Below, piece by piece: positions 17,375-23,693 of a stretch of 64,000 bases of DNA (positions are counted from its first letter, which is position 1; each line of letters begins with the position of its first letter). Source of the stretch: JANNMJ01 sp031426455. GTDB taxonomy: Bacteria; Bacteroidota; Bacteroidia; Cytophagales; Hymenobacteraceae. Location of the stretch: positions 16,552-80,551 of the forward strand of contig JANPLI010000055.1 of the NCBI GenBank assembly GCA_031426455.1, read 5' to 3'. A program made the position numbers and the translations under genes. The notes beneath the pieces are model-generated. The model made no database searches, had not been told where the DNA came from, and worked only from the letters and a program-made list of their open reading frames with translations.

Positions 17375-18097
17375 ATGGCAGACCTGATTCGTACCGCCCT
17401 GATTACCGGCGGCTCCAAAGGCATTGGCTACGGCATTGCCGAAGCGCTCGTCCACCACGGCGTCCGGGTGGCCGTTACCAGCCGCACCCAGGCCGCTGCT
17501 GATGAAGCGGCTGCCCGCCTCAACGAACACCAGCCCGGCTACGCCCTCGGTTTCGCGGCCGATGTGCGCGACCCCGCCCAGCAGGAAGCCGCCGTGGCCG
17601 AAATCCTGCGCCAGTGGGACCGCCTCGACTACGTGATTGCCAACGCCGGGGTGGGTCATTTTGCCCCGATCCAGACGATGACCGCCGCCCAGTGGCAGGA
17701 CACCATCGACAGCAACCTGACGGGCGTCTTCCACACCGTGAAGGCCACGCTGGCGGCGTTGGAGGCCAGTGAAGGCTATTTTATCAGCATTGCCAGTCTG
17801 GCGGGCACCAATTTCTTCGAGAACGGCGCCGCCTACAACGCCAGTAAATTCGGGTTGGTGGGCTTCACGCAGGCCGTGATGCTGGACCTGCGCAAGCTCG
17901 GCATCAAGGTGACCACGATTATGCCCGGCTCCGTGGCTACTGAATTCGGCGACCACGCCGTGACGGCCGCCGACGCCTGGAAGATTCAGCCCGAAGACAT
18001 CGGCCAACTGGTGGTGGACCTGATCCGGATGCCCGCCCGGACGCTGCCCAGCAAGATTGAGGTGCGGCCGACGGTGCCGGGCGGGCGGAAGGGGTGA
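17375..18097 (+). CDS. Short-chain dehydrogenase/reductase (SDR)
   Basis: NAD(P)-dependent classical SDR of 240 residues. The Rossmann motif TALITGGSKGIGYGIA lies near the N-terminus, NAG in VIANAGVG, and the catalytic Ser (in ISIASLAG) and Tyr-x3-Lys (YNASK) are present. The ATG at 17375 is preferred; another in-frame ATG lies at 17366 inside a 12-base perfect palindrome (AGAACATGTTCT, 17361-17372). The substrate is unknown; 3-ketoacyl reductase-like activity is a common annotation for this subgroup. Confidence 0.92.
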   Translation: MADLIRTALITGGSKGIGYGIAEALVHHGVRVAVTSRTQAAADEAAARLNEHQPGYALGFAADVRDPAQQEAAVAEILRQWDRLDYVIANAGVGHFAPIQTMTAAQWQDTIDSNLTGVFHTVKATLAALEASEGYFISIASLAGTNFFENGAAYNASKFGLVGFTQAVMLDLRKLGIKVTTIMPGSVATEFGDHAVTAADAWKIQPEDIGQLVVDLIRMPARTLPSKIEVRPTVPGGRKG

Positions 18098-18147
18098 GTG
18101 GGACCGCTAGCGGATTCGGCAAGCACCGGGGGAAAGCGGGCGCTAAT

Positions 18148-18400
18148 GGGAAAACCAACGGCAGTTGAAAAGCAGTCGATAGTGACCGCGTGTAAACCGA
18201 TAGTGGACGTGTGCGGGTCGCGGATGCGCGCGGGCAAATCGACACAAAGCGCGGGCAAATCGCGGAGGGCCGGGTGCGAATCGTTGCGGGGCGTGGGCGC
18301 ATCGCGGGTGGCCGGGTGTAAATCGACTGAGGGCGCGGGCCGGTCGATAGGTGGCGTGGGCGAGCCACGGGGGGCCGATTGGGGGCCGTGGGTGGGGCGA
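18148..18400. repeat. 21-bp tandem repeat array, about ten degenerate units
   Basis: A core TCG recurs at exactly 21-base steps (18176, 18218, 18239, 18260, 18281, 18302, 18323, 18344; CCG at 18197), within a unit close to GGGCAAATCGAnnGnGGGCGC. The 432-base spacer between the SDR and the next gene is largely this array. Because 21 is a multiple of three, several frames give seven-residue repeats, but none has a convincing start or composition, so I treat it as non-coding. Confidence 0.75.
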
Positions 18401-18529
18401 ATGACGCAGCCAGGAAGGAGAACGGTCTAGTTTAGGATAGCGGAAGAGGGGCTTTTGGAAAAGCGGATTACTTTTACCGCGGCTGCTGAGAGCCGAGGGC
18501 TTGTTATCCAACTTTTCTACTTGACCACA

Positions 18530-19294
18530 ATGGCTGACACCAAGACCAAGAAGGCGCCCGCGCCTTCGGAACGCACGTATGGGCAGCGCCACGCGAAGGG
18601 GGTGGCGTTGTATGACCTGGTGAAGGACGAGGCGGGCTATGACCCGCAGAACAACCCCCTGATTACGAAGCCGGCGCTCCAGGCTTTTCTGGCGGAGGTG
18701 GCCGCGGCCAACACGCAGGTGGCGGAGCTGGCCCCCGCGTATAATGCCGCGCAGGACGAGCGGGTGGCGCTCTACCACGGGGCGGAGGGGCTGATCAAGC
18801 GCACGGCGATGGTGCGCGATGTGCTGGGCGGCTACCTGAATGGCAAGAAATCGACGGCTTACCTGAAGGTGCAGGGTTTGGGGCAGGAGATGCGCAACTA
18901 CCGCAAGCCTAAGCAGCAGGAGGTGGCGGATGGCGCGGACCCGGCGGCGGAGGAGGCGCCGACGTCGCAGGCGCAGCTGAGCTTTGGCTCGCTGCTGCAA
19001 AAGGGCAAGGAAGTGCTGGGGGTGATGAAGGACGCGGCGACGAACTACCAGACCGGCAACGCGCTGGTGACGGTGGCGGCGTTCGAGGCTTTCCTGCAGC
19101 AACTGAGCGCCCAGAACACGGTCATCAGTGAGGCACTGCAGCCGCTGAACGCGGCGATCCGGGAGCGGAACCGGCTGGTGGAAGGGCCCGGGGGGCTACG
19201 GGAGCGGGTGGCGGCGATGAAGTCGCACGTGGCCGGGGAGATGGGGAAAGGGAGCGTGCTGCACAAGGGGCTGATGAAGGTGCGGTATTCGTAA
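18530..19294 (+). CDS. Hypothetical protein with internal duplication
   Basis: A 254-residue cytosolic protein that I do not recognise. It starts MADTKTKK at the ATG at 18530. Two helical halves look homologous: NPLITKPALQAFLAEVAAAN (about residues 43-62) and NALVTVAAFEAFLQQLSAQN (about 180-200), each followed by a region with an ER-x-x-L-x-G-x-x-G-L-x-x-R pattern (ERVALYHGAEGLIKR; ERNRLVEGPGGLRER). A charged linker separates them. No signal peptide or membrane segment. It lies between the 21-bp array and an AT-richer gene pair. Confidence 0.75.
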   Translation: MADTKTKKAPAPSERTYGQRHAKGVALYDLVKDEAGYDPQNNPLITKPALQAFLAEVAAANTQVAELAPAYNAAQDERVALYHGAEGLIKRTAMVRDVLGGYLNGKKSTAYLKVQGLGQEMRNYRKPKQQEVADGADPAAEEAPTSQAQLSFGSLLQKGKEVLGVMKDAATNYQTGNALVTVAAFEAFLQQLSAQNTVISEALQPLNAAIRERNRLVEGPGGLRERVAAMKSHVAGEMGKGSVLHKGLMKVRYS

Positions 19295-19372
19295 GAGGAT
19301 GAGTTTATTAAGGTCAGCCCTTCATCGCAAACTGTTTTCAGTGGTGGTGAGGGGCTGATAAGTTAAATAAAT

Positions 19373-20326
19373 ATGGGAGCTGCTGAGGTTTGGCGCATCG
19401 TGTCACATTCTGTTTCAGTTACGACGGGCGACGATTCGTTATGGTCGGATCTATTAGCTAATTCAGCCGGAGCACTAATTGGAGCTGCCGTCGGTGTGCT
19501 GGGCGCTTTTTGGGTTGCTAAGCGTGAAATACAGAACCAGCGACAAGATGCAGCGAATGACAAGGAGACCCTAATCAGGAAGAACTTCGCCTACTTCGCG
19601 GCCCAATTGAGGGACGTAATAAAGGTGGCGACTCGACAAGCCGAACACTACGAGACATTTGCGGCAGCCTTAATGGCCAACAGTGCGAGAATGCCCTTCC
19701 CGGTGATCGTGCCAGACACAGGCTTCCAAAGATTCAACTCTTCTTTTGCCCATGAGGACTACTTTTTTGCTTATCTGGACCGATTCGGTTTCAGCGAGAA
19801 AGCTGTTGAAGACTTTACCGGCATTTGCCGCAAGGTTGATTATCTCGCTGCTCAGTCGGTAGAAGCTAAGCAGGTTTTTGCCAGGGCACGAATCGAACAG
19901 AACGCGCGTGAGCAAGACTATCGTGCGCTGCTGGACACCGTTAACCGTAGTATTGGAGCCTTGTGGCTGGCGGCACACCAAGCGGGGCGGGAGACAGATT
20001 TTGAGCGCGGGCTAACTGAGTATCGCCGGTTGTTCAATGAGGTAGCGAAAAACCACACCAACGAGGAAGGGACTGATCTGAGGATGGTCGAAGTTATGTT
20101 TCGGGAACCGCTCAAGGCGTTTCTTCACCAGCACTTGCACACGCGCACCGAGGCGCCGGAGCTTATCGGTCAAGTTGTAGAAGCTGGTAAAATTCTAGGT
20201 AACATACGATTCGCTAATGAGGGCACTGCCGGTGACTTTTCGAGAACTGCTGCTAAGTGGCGAGAGGCACTCAGTGAGCTGACGGCACTGAGCGCGGAAA
20301 TCAACACGAGGGTGAAGTACAGATGA
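19373..20326 (+). CDS. Hypothetical membrane-anchored protein, AT-richer than surroundings
   Basis: A 317-residue protein without a recognised family. Residues about 27-48 form one transmembrane helix (NSAGALIGAAVGVLGAFWVA), followed by a charged KREIQNQRQDAANDKE stretch that should be coiled coil, then a long helical cytosolic part. Codon use and base composition are visibly less GC-rich than in the neighbours, suggesting acquisition. It is followed after 53 bases by a DUF3800 gene on the same strand. One-helix anchors with soluble helical bodies are frequent in accessory and defence loci, but this is only an inference. Confidence 0.7.
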   Translation: MGAAEVWRIVSHSVSVTTGDDSLWSDLLANSAGALIGAAVGVLGAFWVAKREIQNQRQDAANDKETLIRKNFAYFAAQLRDVIKVATRQAEHYETFAAALMANSARMPFPVIVPDTGFQRFNSSFAHEDYFFAYLDRFGFSEKAVEDFTGICRKVDYLAAQSVEAKQVFARARIEQNAREQDYRALLDTVNRSIGALWLAAHQAGRETDFERGLTEYRRLFNEVAKNHTNEEGTDLRMVEVMFREPLKAFLHQHLHTRTEAPELIGQVVEAGKILGNIRFANEGTAGDFSRTAAKWREALSELTALSAEINTRVKYR

Positions 20327-20379
20327 TTGCGATGGCACCCAGCGCACTGCCAGCTAACGTTTTTTGATCATTTTACGCT

Positions 20380-21153
20380 ATGTATTTATTGTACGTCGAT
20401 GAGAGCGGTGACACGGGTTTGCAACGTAGCCCAACCAGGTTTTTCGTGCTGACGGGGGTTATCGTCCACGAAACCCATTGGCGCACGGTGCTGGCTGATT
20501 TCGTGGCTTTTCGGCAAACGCTGCGCGCCACGAAAGGCTTGAAGCTGCGCGAGGAGATTCACGCCGTTGATTTCATCAATAAGCCGGGCGAACTGGTGCG
20601 AATCAAGCGCAACGACCGACTGGACATCCTGAAGCAATGCATTGATTGGGCCGGGAGCCGAACCGACTTACAGGTAATCACGGTGGTGGTTAACAAGACG
20701 ACTAAGCCCGCAACCTACGATGTATTCGAGGCTGCTTGGCAGGCGCTCATTCAACGGTTTGAAAACACCATCCAGCATCAGAACTTCCCCGGTGGTTTCG
20801 CTAACCAGCGCGGGCTACTGATACCCGATAATACCGACGGAAAGAAGCTGACGGCCCTGGTGCGGAAGATGCGGCATTACAATCCGGTGCCCAATCAAAC
20901 CAACCTGCAACAATTAGGCGCCGGGTACCGCAACCTGACGCTGCAATACGTGATCGAGGACCCGTTTCTAAAGAACTCGGCGACTTCCTACCTGCACCAG
21001 TTGGTTGATGTCATCGCTTACTGCGCGCGCCAACTCTACGAGCCGAACGCTTATATGAAAAAGAAGGGTGGCCACCGCTTTTATGAGCGCCTGCGTGCCG
21101 TTATCAATCCTTTCGCCAGCCGAAGCCACCCGCTGCACGTGGTGCAGCTTTGA
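20380..21153 (+). CDS. DUF3800 domain protein
   Basis: A 257-residue DUF3800 protein. The diagnostic N-terminus YVDESGD (Asp7, Glu8, Asp11) is present, with an EIHA motif near residue 67, IPDNTDGK in the middle and a C-terminal YLHQLVDVIAYCARQ segment that supplies another acidic residue; these acidic residues form an RNase H-like active site in the family. DUF3800 genes are common in mobile and variable regions and their biological role is not established. It is AT-richer than its neighbours and may form an operon with the preceding membrane-anchored gene. Confidence 0.85.
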   Translation: MYLLYVDESGDTGLQRSPTRFFVLTGVIVHETHWRTVLADFVAFRQTLRATKGLKLREEIHAVDFINKPGELVRIKRNDRLDILKQCIDWAGSRTDLQVITVVVNKTTKPATYDVFEAAWQALIQRFENTIQHQNFPGGFANQRGLLIPDNTDGKKLTALVRKMRHYNPVPNQTNLQQLGAGYRNLTLQYVIEDPFLKNSATSYLHQLVDVIAYCARQLYEPNAYMKKKGGHRFYERLRAVINPFASRSHPLHVVQL

Positions 21154-21162
21154 GGTAAGCAC

Positions 21163-21192
21163 AAAAAAAGGGACAGCCAAGCTGGCTGCCCC
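21163..21192 (-). terminator. Hairpin with A-run, a terminator for minus-strand transcription
   Basis: GGGACAGCCA and TGGCTGCCCC form a stem with one mismatch at 21170-21192; seven A residues (21163-21169) precede it, giving a T-run after the hairpin on the minus strand. It would stop transcripts coming from the direction of the mfd-tail remnant, and may also end the DUF3800 transcript poorly. Confidence 0.6.
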
Positions 21193-21269
21193 GGGGGAAT
21201 CCTACTAGGGCGTCGAGCACCCGTCCAGATTCGCTACAAATTTACAACAATTCCGCGCACCAAGTTGCA

Positions 21270-21587
21270 TTAGAGCGGTTTCGGACTCCGGGTACGGTGC
21301 GATGCCGAACGGTGCCCCCTACGGGGTCGCAGGGGAGCATTGTCCGAGCGAATTCTACCGAACGGTGACCCCTTCGGGGTCGCAGGCTGCTGGTTGTGAG
21401 GCTGGTTGCTACCGAACGGTGCCCCCTTCGGGGTCGCAGGTTGCTGGTTGTGGGGGATGGTTGCTACCGAACGGTGACCCCTACGGGGTAGCAGGGGAGC
21501 GTTGTCCGGGCGGATTCTACCGAACGGTGACCCCGATTGTGAGTCTTGAACACGGGGTCGCGCACAGCGAGCCCGAAACCGCGCTAA
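21270..21587. mobile_element. MITE-like cassette: hairpin array bounded by 15-bp inverted repeats
   Basis: TTAGAGCGGTTTCGG at 21270-21284 and CCGAAACCGCGCTAA at 21573-21587 are inverted repeats matching at 14 of 15 positions. They enclose five copies of a hairpin-containing repeat. There is no transposase gene, and no clear target duplication was found. The right inverted repeat overlaps the stop codon of the displaced mfd tail, so the cassette sits directly after that remnant. Confidence 0.55.
21305..21545. repeat. Five 53-55-bp direct repeats with CCCCTACGGGG hairpins
   Basis: CCGAACGGTG followed by CCCCC or ACCCC, TACGGGGT or TTCGGGGT, and (C/A)GCAGG occurs at 21305, 21358, 21412, 21467 and (shortened) 21520. 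The stretches between units are not unique: the first and fourth resemble each other (GGAGC(A/G)TTGTCCG(A/G)GCG) and the second and third resemble each other (TGCTGGTTGTG). This ABBA arrangement is a higher-order tandem repeat and not a CRISPR array. Confidence 0.8.
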
Positions 21588-21711
21588 ACTGACGCCGATA
21601 CCCCCGCCCCCATCTCCCGCAGCACGGTCATCGCCCGGTGCAGGCTTGGCACTTCCTGGACGCTGACGATGAGCTGTTCTTTGCGGTCTTTCAAGGCGGC
21701 GGTGCGCGGGT
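21584..21711 (-). pseudogene. Displaced 3' end of an mfd allele
   Basis: This stretch repeats the last 35 or so codons of the intact mfd gene at 23694-27164, in the same orientation. Over 21611-21711 there are five differences from 23718-23818, and all are silent; two more silent differences follow in the next codons, after which the last residues diverge (GAGVSASV then TAG, against GAAVPAI then TGA). There is no start codon and nothing of mfd upstream of the match, so it is a remnant. Confidence 0.85.
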
Positions 21712-21901
21712 AGCGACTAGGGAGCGAGCAATTGTCACCCGGAGGTATCCACCAGCCCTGCTACGGCGTATGCCTCACCAGCCGAACCGCCCGCCGCCTG
21801 GGCAGTATGGGGATGCGCCCGTCTTACGCCCCCCCCGAAGCGCGCGACTTGACCGGTAGCAGAAAAAACAGGCGGTCGGCGGCCCGGTTACCGGGCGCCG
21901 C

Positions 21902-21915
21902 GTAACGGCCGTTAC
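21902..21915. other. 14-bp perfect palindrome upstream of adh
   Basis: GTAACGGCCGTTAC is its own complement. It lies about 90 bases before the alcohol dehydrogenase start in a gene-free stretch (21712-22004) that otherwise shows only another imperfect GC hairpin just before it. It may be an operator. Confidence 0.35.
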
Positions 21916-22004
21916 CACCCGCTGCCGGTTGTCGCCGTACATGGGCGTCGTACGCCGCAAACGCAGCCCCCTCATTACCCTCATTTACTCCACCATTCCA
22001 ACTT

Positions 22005-23057
22005 ATGGCCACCAAAGCCTACGGCACTTACGCTGCCGACAAACCGCTCGAAGCCCTGGACATCGAGCGCCGCCAGCCCCACGCCCACGACGTGGAAATC
22101 GAGATCGCCTACTGCGGCGTCTGCCATTCCGACCTGCACACGGCCCGCTCGGAGTGGGCGGGCACGCGGTACCCGTGCGTCCCCGGCCACGAGATTGTCG
22201 GCCGCGTGACAGCGGTTGGCGCTGACGTCAGCACGTTCCAGGTCGGCGACACGGTGGGCGTCGGCTGTATGGTGGATAGCTGCCAGCACTGCCCCGCGTG
22301 CGCCGAGGGGCTGGAGCAATACTGCGACAACGGCTTTACCGGCACCTACAACGCGCCGATTGCCGATGCCCCCGGCCACACCCTCGGCGGCTACTCGCAG
22401 CGCATTGTGGTCAGCGACAAGTTCGTGCTGCGAATCACCCACCCGGCCGAGCAACTGGCGGCCGTGGCGCCGCTGCTGTGCGCCGGTATTACCACCTACT
22501 CGCCGCTGCGGCACTGGAAGGTGGGGCCGGGTTCGAAGGTGGGCATCGTGGGCATTGGCGGGCTGGGGCATATGGGCATCAAGCTGGCCCACGCGATGGG
22601 CGCGCACACGGTCGCGTTCACCACCTCGGACAGCAAACGCGCCGACGCCCACGCGCTCGGTGCCGACGAGGTGATCGTCTCGCGCAATGCCGAGGAGATG
22701 AACGCGCACCAGGGCAGCTTCGACTTTATCCTGAACACCGTGGCGGCCAGCCATAACCTCGACGCCTACACGGCCCTCCTCAAGCGGGATGGCACGATGG
22801 TGCTGGTGGGCGTACCCGAACACCCGCACCCCTCGCCCAGTGTGGGGGCGCTCATTTTCAAGCGCCGCGCGATTGCCGGCTCGCTCATCGGCGGCATCGC
22901 CGAGACGCAGGAAATGCTGGATTTCTGCGCCGAGAAGGGCATCGTCTCCGACATTGAGCTGATCCCGATTCAGCGGATCAATGAAGCCTACGACCGGATG
23001 CAGCGCAGCGACGTGAAGTACCGTTTTGTGATCGATAACGCTTCGCTGGGGCAGTAA
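22005..23057 (+). CDS. NAD(P)-dependent zinc alcohol/aldehyde dehydrogenase (YahK/CAD-like)
   Basis: Zinc-dependent medium-chain dehydrogenase of 350 residues that most resembles YahK and cinnamyl-alcohol-type aldehyde reductases, usually NADPH-linked. The catalytic zinc site is in YCGVCHSDLH and VPGHEIVG; the structural zinc cysteines are in CMVDSCQHCPACAEGLEQYC; the nucleotide-binding motif is GIGGLGHMG. The gene sits, with the GNAT gene, between the intact mfd 3' end and the displaced mfd tail, so this pair may have been inserted as a unit. Confidence 0.93.
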   Translation: MATKAYGTYAADKPLEALDIERRQPHAHDVEIEIAYCGVCHSDLHTARSEWAGTRYPCVPGHEIVGRVTAVGADVSTFQVGDTVGVGCMVDSCQHCPACAEGLEQYCDNGFTGTYNAPIADAPGHTLGGYSQRIVVSDKFVLRITHPAEQLAAVAPLLCAGITTYSPLRHWKVGPGSKVGIVGIGGLGHMGIKLAHAMGAHTVAFTTSDSKRADAHALGADEVIVSRNAEEMNAHQGSFDFILNTVAASHNLDAYTALLKRDGTMVLVGVPEHPHPSPSVGALIFKRRAIAGSLIGGIAETQEMLDFCAEKGIVSDIELIPIQRINEAYDRMQRSDVKYRFVIDNASLGQ

Positions 23058-23071
23058 GGCCGACGCGCCCG

Positions 23072-23611
23072 ATGCCCGCCCCCCGCACCAACTGCGCAAT
23101 GCCCTCAACCGCCGAACCCGCCGCCGAACCCGCCACCACGATTCGCGCCGCCACGCCCGCCGACCTGCCCGCGCTGGGCCGCCTCGGCGCGCAGCTCGTC
23201 CGGGAGCACCACGCCTACGACCCGATGCGGTTCATCGCCGCCCCCCCCGGGACGGCGGAAGGGTACGCCTCGTTCCTCCGCACCCAGCTTGGCGAGGCGC
23301 ACGTCATCGTCCTGGTTGCGGAGCGGCGCGGCGAGGTGCAGGGCTACGCGTACGCCGGCGTTGAGGAGCTGGATTATATGGCCCTACGCGGCGCGGCGGG
23401 CGTTTTGTATGATCTCGTCGTGGCGCCAACCCAGCGCGGGCGCGGGATCGGCCACCAACTGCTCACGGCCGCGCTTGCGGCGCTGGAAGCGTTGGGGGCA
23501 CCGCAAATCGTGCTCTCGACCGCCGACCGCAACGAAGGGGCGCAGCGGCTGTTTGCCCGCGCCGGCTTTCGGCGCACGATGGTCGAGCTGACGCGCGAGA
23601 CGGGCTGCTGA
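23072..23611 (+). CDS. GNAT family N-acetyltransferase
   Basis: Acetyl-CoA-dependent acetyltransferase of up to 179 residues; an in-frame ATG at 23099 would remove nine residues and is equally plausible because the first 22 residues are low-complexity. The fold starts at TIRAATPADLPALGRL, and motif A reads YDLVVAPTQRGRGIGHQLL with the acetyl-CoA pyrophosphate loop R-G-R-G-I-G. The end (NEGAQRLFARAGFRRT) is motif B. It starts 15 bases after the adh stop. The substrate is unknown. Confidence 0.88.
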   Translation: MPAPRTNCAMPSTAEPAAEPATTIRAATPADLPALGRLGAQLVREHHAYDPMRFIAAPPGTAEGYASFLRTQLGEAHVIVLVAERRGEVQGYAYAGVEELDYMALRGAAGVLYDLVVAPTQRGRGIGHQLLTAALAALEALGAPQIVLSTADRNEGAQRLFARAGFRRTMVELTRETGC

Positions 23612-23635
23612 ACACCCGCCAAGCGGCGCTCGCGT

Positions 23636-23687
23636 CAATCGCACATCAGCCACTTACCCGCGCGGGCAAGTGGCTGATGTGCGATTG
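23636..23687. terminator. 52-bp near-perfect palindrome between GNAT and mfd
   Basis: CAATCGCACATCAGCCACTT (23636-23655) is the exact complement of 23668-23687, and the centre CCCGCGCGGG is itself palindromic. It lies between convergent genes and should end transcription from both sides, although no long T-run follows. It sits seven bases after the mfd stop codon. Confidence 0.8.
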
Positions 23688-23693
23688 GACCGG

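Noticed and set aside
18143..19102. Minus-strand frame with heptapeptide repeats across the 21-bp array.
   Set aside because: Several frames give such heptads because 21 is divisible by three; the frame overlaps the plus-strand gene at 18530-19294, which has better composition and an internal duplication.
19373..21153. Assigning the membrane protein plus DUF3800 pair to a named anti-phage system.
   Set aside because: No residue pattern identifies a known system; only the general layout is suggestive.
21305..21545. CRISPR-like regular repeats with spacers of 22-25 bases.
   Set aside because: Spacers are not unique (first resembles fourth, second resembles third), there are no cas genes, and the units contain long GC hairpins flanked by common inverted repeats.
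21302..21592. Open frame of 96 codons through the hairpin array (repeating RTVTPSGSQ).
   Set aside because: It is a translation of the repeat; no start signal and no family.
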